Of a stretch of 64,000 nucleotides of DNA, positions 41,957 through 50,540 are shown one piece after another. The stretch is from assembly GCF_003711105.1 (NCBI RefSeq), contig NZ_CP023865.1, positions 4,489,001-4,553,000 on the forward strand, given 5' to 3'. The translations under genes were made by a program, and so were the position numbers. The notes under the pieces were generated by a model, which saw only the letters and a list, made by a program, of their open reading frames with translations, ran no database searches and was not told where the DNA came from. Numbering within the stretch: position 1 is the first letter of the stretch; every line of letters begins with the position of its first letter. Source of the DNA: Actinoplanes teichomyceticus ATCC 31121. GTDB taxonomy: Bacteria; Actinomycetota; Actinomycetes; Mycobacteriales; Micromonosporaceae.

Positions 41957-42937
41957 GTGCGCGATGTGGCGAATGTTCCCGGCCCGACCGCGCGCGCCCT
42001 GCGCACCATGGAGATCCTGCAGGCCCGGCCGGGGACGACCGCGCAGCAGCTGGCCGCGGCGCTGGAGGTGACCGAGCGCGCCGCCCGGCGCTACGTCGGC
42101 ATCCTGCGCGAGGCCGGCATCCCGGTCGAGTCGGTCCGTGGCCCGTACGGCGGTTACCGGCTCGGCCGCGGCGCCCGGCTGCCCCCGGTCGTCTTCACCG
42201 AGGAGCAGGCGCTCGCTCTGGTGATGGCGGTGCTGGACGGGCGGCCGGCGGCCGGCGACGGCGACGATCCGGTCGGCGCGGCGCTCGGCAAGGTGATCCG
42301 GGCGCTGCCGGAGGGCATCGGACGGCAGGCGGCGGCGCTGCGGGCGTACGCCGCGGTCGCGCCCGGCCCGAGCGCGGCCCGCACCGATCCGGCCACCGCG
42401 AGCGCCCTGGTCGCCGCCGTCGCCGACCGGCGGCGGGTGGTGCTCGCCTACCGCGGGCCGGACGGCGGCGCGTTCGACGACGAGGTGGACCCGTGGGCGG
42501 TCGTCGTGCGCCACGGCCGGTGGTATCTGCTGTGCCATTCGCACCGCGCCGCAGCGGTCCGGACCTACCGGGTGGACCGGGTCCGCGAGGTGCGCCGGAC
42601 CGCGCGGCGGTGCGCCCCGCCGGACGGGCTGGACCCGGTCGCCGCGCTGGAGGAGCACCTCGGCTCCGGATGGAGATACCCGACCCGGGTACGGTTCGAC
42701 GCGCCCGCGGACCGGGTGGCGCCGTGGATCCGGCCGCCGATGGGCCGTCTGGAGCCGGACGGTGACCGGTGCGTGCTGACCGGCAGCACCCGCAACCCGG
42801 CGATGTACGCGCAGGAGTGGCTGGCCGCCGTCCCCTTCGGCTTCACCGTCGAGGAGGGCCCGGAGTTGCGGGCGGCGGTGGCCGCGGTCGCCGCCCGGTT
42901 CGGCGCGGCCACGGTTCCGGCGGCGGCGAGTGGGTAA
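41957..42937 (+). CDS. YafY-type HTH/WYL-domain transcriptional regulator
   Basis: 326 residues. Winged HTH near residues 10-60 (ALRTMEILQARPGTTAQQLA; VTERAARRYVGILREAGIPV), WYL domain near 145-215 (VVLAYRGPDGG; 'WAVVVRHGRWYLLCHSHRA'; 'VRTYRVDRVREVRRT') and a C-terminal WCX domain. WYL domains bind nucleic-acid or nucleotide ligands in some regulators. The annotated GTG is 41957; a GTG at 41966 lies seven bases after TACTGT and is equally likely as a leaderless start. Divergent from the alpha/beta hydrolase, its likely target. Confidence 0.9.
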   Translation: MRDVANVPGPTARALRTMEILQARPGTTAQQLAAALEVTERAARRYVGILREAGIPVESVRGPYGGYRLGRGARLPPVVFTEEQALALVMAVLDGRPAAGDGDDPVGAALGKVIRALPEGIGRQAAALRAYAAVAPGPSAARTDPATASALVAAVADRRRVVLAYRGPDGGAFDDEVDPWAVVVRHGRWYLLCHSHRAAAVRTYRVDRVREVRRTARRCAPPDGLDPVAALEEHLGSGWRYPTRVRFDAPADRVAPWIRPPMGRLEPDGDRCVLTGSTRNPAMYAQEWLAAVPFGFTVEEGPELRAAVAAVAARFGAATVPAAASG

Positions 42938-42948
42938 ATCCAGGCGCC

Positions 42949-43671
42949 ATGAGGGAGTTCGCGTGGCTGGGCATCGTGCGTCATGGGCAGAGCATCGGCA
43001 ACGTCGCCGCTGAACGGGCGGAGCGGACGAACGCCGAGGTGATCGACCTGGCCGAGCGGGACGCCGACGTGCCGCTGTCGGCCACCGGCCGCGACCAGGC
43101 CCTGGCGCTCGGCAAGTTCCTCGCCAAGGAGGACGACCTGCCGGAGATCGCCGTCGTCTCGCCGTACCTGCGCGCCCGGCAGACCGCCGAGCTCGCGCTG
43201 AGCGGCCTGCCGGTCTCGGTGGTCGTGGACGAGCGGCTGCGCGACCGCGAGCTCGGCGTGCTCGACCTGCTCACCAACGCGGGCGTGCACGCCCGCCTGC
43301 CCGGCGAGGCCCACCGCCGCGCCCGGCTCGGCAAGTTCTACTACCGGCCGCCCGGCGGGGAGAGTTGGGCCGACGTGCTGCTGCGCCTGCGGTCGCTGCT
43401 GCGGGACCTGCGCGAGGACTACCCGGGTGGCCGCGTGCTGCTCGTCGCGCACGAGGCGACGGTCTGGCTGATCCGCTCGCTCGCCGAGGGCCTGACCGAG
43501 CCGGAGCTGATGCCGCTGGCCCGCGCCGAGGCGATCGCCAACTGCTCGATCAGCTCGTGGCGCGGCGACGGCGCCGGGCTGACACCGGAACGCTTCAACG
43601 CGGTGGGGCACCTGGAGGACCACGGCGCTCCGCCGACCGAACAGGAGGACGTCCGTGCCGAACCAGCATGA
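42949..43671 (+). CDS. Histidine phosphatase (phosphoglycerate-mutase-like)
   Basis: 240 residues. 'WLGIVRHGQSIGNVAAERAE' holds the catalytic His in RHG, 'VVSPYLRARQTAEL' the Arg pair, 'DERLRDRELGVLDLL' the acid residue, and 'RVLLVAHEATVWLIRSL' the second His, here followed by Glu (HE) rather than Gly. All catalytic residues are present, so it is probably an active phosphatase; the substrate is not known. Overlaps the NnrD gene by 17 bases, forming an operon. Confidence 0.9.
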   Translation: MREFAWLGIVRHGQSIGNVAAERAERTNAEVIDLAERDADVPLSATGRDQALALGKFLAKEDDLPEIAVVSPYLRARQTAELALSGLPVSVVVDERLRDRELGVLDLLTNAGVHARLPGEAHRRARLGKFYYRPPGGESWADVLLRLRSLLRDLREDYPGGRVLLVAHEATVWLIRSLAEGLTEPELMPLARAEAIANCSISSWRGDGAGLTPERFNAVGHLEDHGAPPTEQEDVRAEPA

Positions 43672-44506
43672 GCGGGGCGAGGTGATCACGCCGCGGCTGC
43701 TGCGTGACTGGCCCCTGCCCGATCCGCAGGGTGACAAGCAGGCCCGCGGTACGGTCCTGGTGGTGGGCGGTTCCCGGTTCAACCCGGGCGCGGTCCTGCT
43801 GGCCGGCGAGGCCGCCCTGCGCTCCGGCGCCGGCCGCCTGCAGCTGGCGGTCACCGGCGAGACCGCGATCCCGCTGAGCATCGCCGTTCCGGAGGCCAAG
43901 GTGGTCGGCTTCCCGGCCGGCGACGGGACCCTGCCCGAGCAGGTCACCGAGCTCGCCGCCGGCGCCGACGTGATCGCCATCGGCCCGGGGCTCGACGACA
44001 TCGGGCAGACCGAGGCGCTGATGCGGCAGATCCTCGGCGCGGCCGGGCCGGGGACCGGGGTCGTCCTGGACGCGTACGCCCTGGGCGCGCTGAGCAAGGA
44101 CGCGAGTCTGCTGCGGCAGCGCCGCGCCGTCCTCACCCCGAACGTCACCGAGGCGGAGCATCTGCTGGGCCGGGAACCGGGCGACGATCTGGCGGCCGCG
44201 AGCCGCGCCCTGGCCGAGCGGTACCAGGCGGTCGTCTCGCTGTTCGGGCACATCGCCGAGCCCGGCGGCCGACTCTGGCGGGAGGAGAGCGGCGACGCCG
44301 GCCTGGGCACCTCGGGCAGCGGCGACGTGCGCGCCGGGATCGTCGCGGGCCTGCTCGGCCGGGGCGCGGACCCGGCGCAGGCGGCGTGCTGGGCGGCCTT
44401 CGCGCACGCGGTCACCGGCCAGCGGCTGGCGCCGCGACACGGCCGCACCGGCTTCCTGGCCCGCGAGCTGGTCGACGAGGTCGCCTACACGATCGCCACC
44501 GTCTGA
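43655..44506 (+). CDS. nnrD: ADP-dependent NAD(P)H-hydrate dehydratase
   Basis: 283 residues, ribokinase-like fold. Hallmarks: 'GTVLVVGGSRFNPGAVLLAG', 'ADVIAIGPGLDDIGQTEAL', 'VVLDAYALGALSKDASLL', 'RAVLTPNVTEAEHLLG' and the catalytic 'LGTSGSGDVRAGIVAGLLGR' loop (GTSGSGD with the Asp base). The enzyme repairs damaged NAD(P)H hydrates using ADP. The NnrE epimerase, often fused or adjacent, is not present here. GTG start with AGGAGG six bases upstream. Coupled to the preceding phosphatase gene. Confidence 0.9.
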   Translation: MPNQHERGEVITPRLLRDWPLPDPQGDKQARGTVLVVGGSRFNPGAVLLAGEAALRSGAGRLQLAVTGETAIPLSIAVPEAKVVGFPAGDGTLPEQVTELAAGADVIAIGPGLDDIGQTEALMRQILGAAGPGTGVVLDAYALGALSKDASLLRQRRAVLTPNVTEAEHLLGREPGDDLAAASRALAERYQAVVSLFGHIAEPGGRLWREESGDAGLGTSGSGDVRAGIVAGLLGRGADPAQAACWAAFAHAVTGQRLAPRHGRTGFLARELVDEVAYTIATV

Positions 44507-44524
44507 CCGCGGCAAGCGCACCGC

Positions 44525-44610
44525 GGAACCGAATCGCACCACCGAGACCCTCAAGTCCGCCCCGCCACGGAGCCGAATCGCACCACCGAGGGCCTCAAGT
44601 CCGCCGCGCC
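44525..44610. repeat. 44-bp direct repeat, two copies
   Basis: CCGAATCGCACCACCGAG followed by CCTCAAGTCCGCC occurs twice, starting near 44529 and 44573. Lies between NnrD and the second GGDEF/EAL gene. Confidence 0.8.
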
Positions 44611-44662
44611 GCCGCCGATGTCCGCAATACGGCGGAGGGTCCGCGGTGAGGGAGGCGGCGGC

Positions 44663-46930
44663 ATGGCTCGGACAGGCCCGCATCGTGCGGGGGCCCGGCT
44701 CACCGCGATCGCGATGCTGGCGGTCGTCGCCGAGGTGCTGCTGATCCCGCTCGGCACGTACGTCGCGTTCTCGAAGCTGCTGGTCTGGGTCCCGGCCACG
44801 GCCGCGCTGGCGGTCGCGGTCGCCGCCGCGCGCACGGCCGCGGCCGGGACCGACGGCCCGCTGCGTACGTTCTGGCGCCGCACGTCGACCGGCATCGCCG
44901 CCGTGCTGCTGGCGGCGTTGAGCCAGATCGCCGACATCACCACGCACCCGTACACCGGCATCCCGCCGGTCAGCGCCCGCACCCTGCTCTGCTACGTCGC
45001 CGGCACGTCCCTGGTGATCGCCGGACTGCTGCGCCTGCCGGGCGGCGGCAGCTCGTGGCGGCAGCTCACCACCGCCGTGCTGGACGTGGCGGTCGTCGCG
45101 GTCACCGCCGGGATCGCCGCGTCGCAGTACATGGGCTGGTTCAACGACCGGTTCGGGGTCAGCGCCTCGGCGTGGTGGATGAACATCGCCGTGCTGGCGA
45201 TCGCCGTGGCCGGCGTGGTCGTGGTCATCAAGATCATGGCGGCGCGCCGCAGCCCGGTGCCGCGCGCCGCGCTGTGGTGGCTGGCCCCGCTCGGGCTCGT
45301 CGGGCCGCTGTCCACGGTGCTGATGACCCTGCTCAAGCCGTGGCCGCACCTCAACGGCAGCGCCGCGGTGCTGCCGCTCGTCGGCCTGTTCGCCACGCTC
45401 GCCGCACGGGCCCAGTGGCGGCAGGCCCCCGGGCGCGGCACGCGCGCCCGGCAGCCGGTGGACCTGCCCGGACACCAGCGCGGCAGCGCGATCCCACTGG
45501 TCGCCGCCGGCCTGACCAGCGTGCTGGTCGCCATCGTCTTCGTGCGCACCGGCCACCTGGGCGCCGCCCAGGTGGCCGGGACCACCCTGTTGCTGCTGCT
45601 GGTCGTGGCCCGGCAGGCGGTCGCGCTGGCCGAGAACAGCACCCTGCTGGACAGCGTCGCCCACCAGGCCATGCACGACGAGCTCACCGGCCTGTACAGC
45701 CGCCGGTACTTCACCGCGGCGGTCGCCGCCGCCACCGGCACGCACACCGTGGTGCTGATCGACCTCAAGGAGTTCCGGTCGATCAACGACGGGCTGGGGC
45801 CGGCGGCCGGCGACGCGCTGCTGGTCGCGTTCGCCGGGCGGCTCACCGCGCTGGCCGGCCACCACGCGGTGGTGGCCCGGCTCGGCGGCGACGAGTTCGG
45901 CGTGCTGGTGGCCGGGGCCACCGATCTGACCTCCCGCCTGGTCGCGGCGAACGCCGAGCCGCTGGACGCGGCCGGCCACGACGTGCTGGTCGAGGTGTCG
46001 GTCGGCGTCGCCGAGGGGGCTCTCGACCTGTACCGGCAGGCCGAGATCGCGTTGCGGGAGGCGGCCGCCGGCACCGGCGGCGGGCTGGTCCGCTACGACG
46101 CCTCGCTGGAGCAGCGGCTGACCCGGCGCGCGACGATCGCCGCCGACCTGCGCCGGGCGCTGCACACCGGCGAGTTGTACCTGCTGTACCAGCCGATCGT
46201 CGAACTGCCGCACGGCCGGCCGATCGCGGTGGAGTCGCTGATCCGCTGGCGGCAGCCGGACGGCCGGATCGTGTCGCCGGCCGACTTCATCCCGGTCGCC
46301 GAGGACACCGGGCTGATCGTCGAGCTGGGCGCCTGGATCATCGACACGGCCTGCGCCCAGGCCGCCGCCTGGCGGCAGCGGCACGGCGCGGACGCGCTGC
46401 GGTCGGTGGCGGTCAACGTGTCGGCCCGGCAACTGCTCGATCCGGCCCTGCCGGACGTGGTCGCGGCCGCGCTGGCCCGGCACGGCGTCCCGGCCGCGCA
46501 GCTCACCATCGAGATCACCGAGACCGCGGTGTTCGCCGGCGGACGCGCGCTGGCCACCGTCCACGCGCTGTCCCGGCTGGGGGTCAGTATCGCCCTGGAC
46601 GACTTCGGCACCGGGCACTCCTCGCTGGGCCTGCTGCGCACCTGCCCGGTGGACGCCATCAAGGTGGACAAGTCGTTCGTCGACGGGCTGGGCGGCACCC
46701 CGCAACAGGAGGCCATCGCGATCGCCCTGACCGGGATCGCCGAGACGATGGGCCTGCGCACCGTGGCCGAGGGTGTGGAGACCGCCGAGCAGGCGCGCCG
46801 GCTGTTCGAGCTGGGGTACCGCCAGGCGCAGGGCTTCCACTTCGCCCGCCCGCTGCCGGCGGCCGACATCGACGCGATGCTGCCGGACGGCGGCGCCGCG
46901 GCGTCGCGGCGGCGCGACCGCGCGGCCTGA
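44663..46930 (+). CDS. Membrane GGDEF/EAL protein (c-di-GMP turnover)
   Basis: 755 residues from the ATG preceded by GAGGGAGG. The N-terminal half has about ten hydrophobic helices forming an integral sensor domain (to about 330). GGDEF at about 340-480 is intact (ARLGGDEFGVLV near 408) but has no RxxD inhibitory site. EAL at about 500-745 reads ESL (AVESLIRW), keeping the catalytic Glu, with 'IEITETAVF' and 'ALDDFGTGHSS' present. So both synthesis and hydrolysis of c-di-GMP are possible, in contrast to the first GGDEF/EAL gene. The N-terminal helices may sense a ligand in the membrane. Monocistronic. Confidence 0.92.
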   Translation: MARTGPHRAGARLTAIAMLAVVAEVLLIPLGTYVAFSKLLVWVPATAALAVAVAAARTAAAGTDGPLRTFWRRTSTGIAAVLLAALSQIADITTHPYTGIPPVSARTLLCYVAGTSLVIAGLLRLPGGGSSWRQLTTAVLDVAVVAVTAGIAASQYMGWFNDRFGVSASAWWMNIAVLAIAVAGVVVVIKIMAARRSPVPRAALWWLAPLGLVGPLSTVLMTLLKPWPHLNGSAAVLPLVGLFATLAARAQWRQAPGRGTRARQPVDLPGHQRGSAIPLVAAGLTSVLVAIVFVRTGHLGAAQVAGTTLLLLLVVARQAVALAENSTLLDSVAHQAMHDELTGLYSRRYFTAAVAAATGTHTVVLIDLKEFRSINDGLGPAAGDALLVAFAGRLTALAGHHAVVARLGGDEFGVLVAGATDLTSRLVAANAEPLDAAGHDVLVEVSVGVAEGALDLYRQAEIALREAAAGTGGGLVRYDASLEQRLTRRATIAADLRRALHTGELYLLYQPIVELPHGRPIAVESLIRWRQPDGRIVSPADFIPVAEDTGLIVELGAWIIDTACAQAAAWRQRHGADALRSVAVNVSARQLLDPALPDVVAAALARHGVPAAQLTIEITETAVFAGGRALATVHALSRLGVSIALDDFGTGHSSLGLLRTCPVDAIKVDKSFVDGLGGTPQQEAIAIALTGIAETMGLRTVAEGVETAEQARRLFELGYRQAQGFHFARPLPAADIDAMLPDGGAAASRRRDRAA

Positions 46931-46937
46931 GGCCCGC

Positions 46938-48200
46938 TCAGCCAGGACCTTCCCCGGTACGCCCGGTCCGCCCCGCCGCGGGCACCAGCACCCCCTCGGT
47001 GAGCAGCCGGCGGACCAGCACCAGCCGGTCGGCGTCGGTGGCCAGCGGCAGGTCGCCGACCCGGTGCCGGGCGCCGTCGAGCACCGTTCGCAGCGCCGGC
47101 TCGCACTCCGCCGGCAGGTCCAGGAACCGGCCGGTGAGCCGCAGCGTCACCCGGTCACCGGCGGGGTCCAGCGCCCAGCGCAGGCCACCCCGGACCACCA
47201 CCTCGGCGGCCGGGGTGAGCGCGTCGGCGAAGTCGAGCTGGGCGAGCGGGGCGAGCGGCGCGGGCCGGGCCGAGGGCCACGCCCGGTCGCGCAGCCGGGC
47301 GGTGATCGGCGCCGGGCCGGCGGTCAGCAGCCAGGAGCGCAGCGCGTCGACGGTCGCGGTGAGCTCGGCGGCGACGGCGTCCGGGTCGGCCACGTCGAAT
47401 CCGTACGGCAGGGTGGCCCGCAACCGGGCCTCGCCCATCGCCTCGGCCATCAGCTCCTCGACGAGGTCGTACCGGGTCAGGCCGCGGATACCGACGGTCA
47501 GGTGCAGGGACCGGCCACCCTCGGTACGGGCCGAGTGCAGCCAGCCGCGGGGCAGGTAGAGCGCGTCGCCGGGGCGCAGCACCACGTCCAGCGCGGGCTC
47601 GCCCTCGGCGGTGGCCGCCACCTCGTCGGCGTGCCCGCCCCACGGCTGCCGCTCGACCGGGTCGGGCAGCACGGGCGGGTGCACGCACCAGCGTTTCGCG
47701 CCGTCGACCTGGAGCACGAAGACGTCGTGCGTGTCGTAGTGGGTCGCGAAGCCCTGACTGGACGGGGGCGTCAGGTAGGCGTTGACCTGCAGTGGCCGGC
47801 GCAGCTCGGCGCCGAGCCGGCCGGTGAACTCGATCAGCGGCGGCCAGAGCCGGTGCAGGCCCTGCAGCACCACGGTGGCGCCGTCGGCGTACAGGCGCAT
47901 CACCCGCTCGTCGAGCACCTGGTCGGCGACCTCGGCGCCGGCGCCCCCGCCGCCGGTGTACCGCGCGGCGGGCAGCATCCGGCCCTGCCGCGCCACCCGC
48001 AGGAACGGGGTGCGCAGGCCGCGCCGGCTGAGCAGCTCGTCGACCGCGGCCGGGGAGAGCAGGTCGGTGAAGCCGCCCGGGCCACCGAGGTCGGCGGCCC
48101 GGGACAGCAGTGGCCGCCGGCCCCAGTAGGCGGCGGCGAACTCATCCGGCTCCGCCGCGACCGTACGGGCCAGCGCGCTGCCGCTCGCGGCCGCGGCCAT
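46938..48200 (-). CDS. JmjC/cupin-fold Fe(II)/2-oxoglutarate oxygenase
   Basis: 420 residues. The jelly-roll has the iron triad HxD...H: 'GFATHYDTHDVFVLQVDG' (near 152-169) and 'LYLPRGWLHSARTEGGRSLH' (near 217-236), with 'AKRWCVHPP' between. The C-terminal quarter resembles the winged-helix region of bacterial ribosomal-protein hydroxylases (YcfD/RoxA type), which oxidise an Arg, His or Asp side chain. Start ATG 48200; its ribosome site TGAGG overlaps the stop of the repeat-peptide gene 11 bases upstream, so the two are one operon. That pairing suggests the peptide as substrate; a ribosomal protein is the alternative. Confidence 0.88.
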   Translation of the reverse strand: MAAAASGSALARTVAAEPDEFAAAYWGRRPLLSRAADLGGPGGFTDLLSPAAVDELLSRRGLRTPFLRVARQGRMLPAARYTGGGGAGAEVADQVLDERVMRLYADGATVVLQGLHRLWPPLIEFTGRLGAELRRPLQVNAYLTPPSSQGFATHYDTHDVFVLQVDGAKRWCVHPPVLPDPVERQPWGGHADEVAATAEGEPALDVVLRPGDALYLPRGWLHSARTEGGRSLHLTVGIRGLTRYDLVEELMAEAMGEARLRATLPYGFDVADPDAVAAELTATVDALRSWLLTAGPAPITARLRDRAWPSARPAPLAPLAQLDFADALTPAAEVVVRGGLRWALDPAGDRVTLRLTGRFLDLPAECEPALRTVLDGARHRVGDLPLATDADRLVLVRRLLTEGVLVPAAGRTGRTGEGPG

Positions 48201-48211
48201 CCGGCCGGGCC

Positions 48212-48466
48212 TCAGGAGGCGGTGCCGTCGGCGCCACCGTCACGACCGGCCGGGTTCGCCCCACCGTCCGCCGGACCCTCACCGGCACCCCCGTCAGCCC
48301 CACCGTCACGACCGGCCGGATTCGCCCCACCATCGGCCGGACCCTCACCGGCACCCCCGTCAGCCCCACCGTCACGACCGAGCGGGTTGGCGCCGCCGTC
48401 GGCCGGGCCTTCGCCGTCCTTGTCGGACGGGTCGGAGCTGATGATGTCGTCGTTGCTGAGTCCCAT
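48212..48466 (-). CDS. Short acidic peptide with three 22-residue repeats (candidate RiPP precursor)
   Basis: 84 residues. Residues 1-17 (MGLSNDDIISSDPSDKD) look like a leader; residues 18-39, 40-61 and 62-83 are near-identical copies of a 22-residue unit, GEGPADGGANPAGRDGGADG plus GA (first copy has L for A, last copy TA for GA), followed by Ser84. The repeats are 66 bases each and in frame, rich in Gly, Asp, Asn and Pro, with no Cys, Lys or aromatic residue. ATG preceded by GGGGGAG. It is upstream of, and co-transcribed with, the JmjC oxygenase. A leader plus repeated cores next to an oxygenase is the layout of a multi-core RiPP. A simple low-complexity protein is the alternative. Confidence 0.8.
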   Translation of the reverse strand: MGLSNDDIISSDPSDKDGEGPADGGANPLGRDGGADGGAGEGPADGGANPAGRDGGADGGAGEGPADGGANPAGRDGGADGTAS

Positions 48467-48501
48467 GGTGCTCCCCCGAATAATGGCCTTATATCCCCTA
48501 A

Positions 48502-48530
48502 ATCGTACATAATCGGATCAATTGGGTCCA
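48502..48530 (-). promoter_or_regulatory. Promoter of the repeat-peptide/JmjC operon
   Basis: On the minus strand TGGACC, 17 bases, TACGAT: a standard -35/-10 pair in an AT-rich patch (48470-48530) that stands out from the surrounding 70-plus percent GC. The leader is about 35 bases and contains GGGGGAG before the ATG. Confidence 0.5.
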
Positions 48531-48848
48531 GCACCGCCGCCATGCGGGCCGCCGCTCCGCGAGACCGCGCCCCGGGCCCAGAACCGTGCCGCGGGCGGCT
48601 GTCACCGCACGGGAGCACCGCGGCTTTCCAGCCGAGGTGGTCTCACCGGCTCACCCGCCGCTCATCATCGCCCGGACGAAACCCGCGGTCACCCGGCGGC
48701 CACCGCACCGCACGACCCGTGGCACCGACCCGCCGAGCCGGCCTGGCGCCCGGACGCCGCCACCGCGTCGACGATCGCCCGCCGGCGCGAACCTCACTCG
48801 GGTGGCACGCGTTCCGCCCGGGTGGACGGCATCCGACAGTATTCCCGT
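48531..48848. other. Intergenic upstream of the serine protease
   Basis: 318 bases between divergent genes with no supported coding region. CAGTAT followed by six bases and the ATG at 48849 is a leaderless -10 for the protease. The rest holds no repeat or hairpin I would defend. Confidence 0.4.
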
Positions 48849-49907
48849 ATGGAGGGTCAACGGGGATGGCGGGCCGTCGGCGCCTGCCTCGCGGCGCTCG
48901 CCGTCGTGCTGCTCGGCGCCACGCCGGCCAACGCCATCGCCGACGGCCTCGCCGTGCCCGACGGGAGGTACGGCTTCGCGGTGAAACTGACCGGCGTCGA
49001 CATCCCGGTCGCCGGTGGCGGCACCCGGGACAGCTCCTGCTCCGGCGGCCTGGTCTCGCCGCACTGGGTGCTCACCGCCGGCCACTGCTTCCGGGACACC
49101 CGCGGCAACCGGGTCGCCCGCCCGGTCGCCCGCAGGACGGTCGCCACCGTCGGCCGGGCCGCGCTCGGCGGCTCCGGCGGCCACGACGTACGCGTGGTGG
49201 CGGTCCGCCAGCACGGCTCCGTGGACGTGGCGCTGGCCCGGCTCGACCGGGCGGTCACCGACGTACGGCCGATGCGGGTGAGCCGCGTCGCCCCGAAGCT
49301 CGGCGCCCGGGTGCGGCTGGTCGGCTACGGACTGATCCGGGCGACCGCGCGCCGGACCCCGGACCGGCTGCGCACCGGGCTGTTCCGGGTCACGTCGGTC
49401 ACCCGCACCGAGATCGGCATGTCCGGCGTCGAACCCGCGCGGACCACCAGCGCCTGCGAGCACGACTCCGGTGGGCCCTACTTCACCGCCGGCCCGAACG
49501 GCACGGCGACGGTCGTCGGTGTGGTGAGCCACGGCCCGGACTGCCCGCACACCGGCGCCGACCAGGCCGGCCGGATCGACACGGTGGCCGCGTGGATCAC
49601 CTCGGTGATCGGCTCGGATGCCGCTCCCGCCGGCGCCCGCCCGGCCCCGCCCGCCGCGGCCACGCACGCGCCGGGATTCCGGATGCCGTGGGCGGCGTAC
49701 CTCGGGGTGGGTTTCGCCGCGGTCATGTTCTGCGTCGGCCTGGCCGAGTCCCGCCGAGGCCGCAGAGCGAGGTCCGCCCGCAGCCGCACGGGCAGCCCGA
49801 GCCGCACGGGCAGCCGGGGCCGCACGCGCGGCAGCGGAGGCCCGGGCGGGGGCCGCGGCCACGGGGGCGGTCACCGGCGCAAAGCACCCACCCGGCGCCG
49901 CCGCTGA
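48849..49907 (+). CDS. Trypsin-like serine protease with C-terminal membrane anchor
   Basis: 352 residues. A signal peptide (GACLAALAVVLLGATPANA) precedes an S1 protease: His in 'WVLTAGHCF', Asp in 'SVDVALARLD', Ser in 'TSACEHDSGGPYFTA'. One expected disulfide (SSCSGG/GHC) is present. After a Pro/Ala linker a transmembrane helix (AYLGVGFAAVMFCVGLA, about 285-303) and a 50-residue Arg/Gly/Ser-rich basic tail follow, so the protease domain faces out and is tethered. The basic tail would lie in the cytosol and could bind nucleic acid or lipid. Leaderless start (CAGTAT six bases upstream of ATG 48849). Confidence 0.88.
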   Translation: MEGQRGWRAVGACLAALAVVLLGATPANAIADGLAVPDGRYGFAVKLTGVDIPVAGGGTRDSSCSGGLVSPHWVLTAGHCFRDTRGNRVARPVARRTVATVGRAALGGSGGHDVRVVAVRQHGSVDVALARLDRAVTDVRPMRVSRVAPKLGARVRLVGYGLIRATARRTPDRLRTGLFRVTSVTRTEIGMSGVEPARTTSACEHDSGGPYFTAGPNGTATVVGVVSHGPDCPHTGADQAGRIDTVAAWITSVIGSDAAPAGARPAPPAAATHAPGFRMPWAAYLGVGFAAVMFCVGLAESRRGRRARSARSRTGSPSRTGSRGRTRGSGGPGGGRGHGGGHRRKAPTRRRR

Positions 49908-50049
49908 CCGCGAGCACGAGCCCGGCGAGCGATTCGCGCGACCCCGGCCGGCGCCCGGCCACCCGCACCCCGCCTCCCGCCGCAGGGCCGCACCGCGCCG
50001 GATGTGCCGGTGGCAGGTCGCCGCGGGCGCCCGCGTCGCCGGGCATTCC

Positions 50050-50075
50050 GCAGGCCCGCGGATCCGCGGGCCTGC
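50050..50075. terminator. Perfect 26-base palindrome, bidirectional terminator
   Basis: GCAGGCCCGCGGA and its exact complement TCCGCGGGCCTGC meet without a spacer. It lies between the convergent protease and DUF1330 genes, 15 bases before the latter's stop. In RNA it forms a strong hairpin on either strand. Confidence 0.75.
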
Positions 50076-50090
50076 CGCGCCCGGCCGGCT

Positions 50091-50426
50091 CTAGCCCGCG
50101 CGCATCGCGGCGGCGGTCGCCCGGGCGTCGTAGCCGGGTGGGACGCCCTCGGCGAAGACCACGTCACCGGCGATGTGGCGGGTGCGCAGCGGGAGGATCT
50201 CCCGGTACGCCGGGGAGGCGTACCACGCGCGGGCCGAGTCCATGTCCGGGAAGGCGAGCATGACCAGGGCGCCCGGCCACTCCCCCTCGACGACCTCGAC
50301 CTGCGTGCCGTGCACCAGGAAGCGCCCGCCGTAGGGCGCCATGGTGTCCTGCACCCGCTCGATGTAGGTCAGCACGTCCTCGTGGGCGCTGGTGGTGCGC
50401 AGATGGGCGACGGCGTAGGCGGTCAT
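50091..50426 (-). CDS. DUF1330 family protein
   Basis: 111 residues. Dimeric alpha+beta (ferredoxin-like) fold: 'YAVAHLRTTSAHEDVLTYIE', 'YGGRFLVHGTQVEVVEGEWP' and 'LVMLAFPDMDSARAWYASPA', then 'YREILPLRTRHIAGDVVFAE'. Small cytosolic protein of unknown activity, related to stress-response antibiotic-monooxygenase-like domains. Two Met codons lie in tandem; the second (50426) is preferred because AAGGAG is then four bases upstream. Monocistronic. Confidence 0.88.
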   Translation of the reverse strand: MTAYAVAHLRTTSAHEDVLTYIERVQDTMAPYGGRFLVHGTQVEVVEGEWPGALVMLAFPDMDSARAWYASPAYREILPLRTRHIAGDVVFAEGVPPGYDARATAAAMRAG

Positions 50427-50540
50427 CATGCTCCTTCCGGTACGGCGATGTCTCGATCTTGCCGGTCGCGCGCCGCCGTGGCGATTACCCGCCAGGTCGT
50501 CGCCGGGCGCGCCGGTCACCGGGTGGCGAGGACCCGGACC

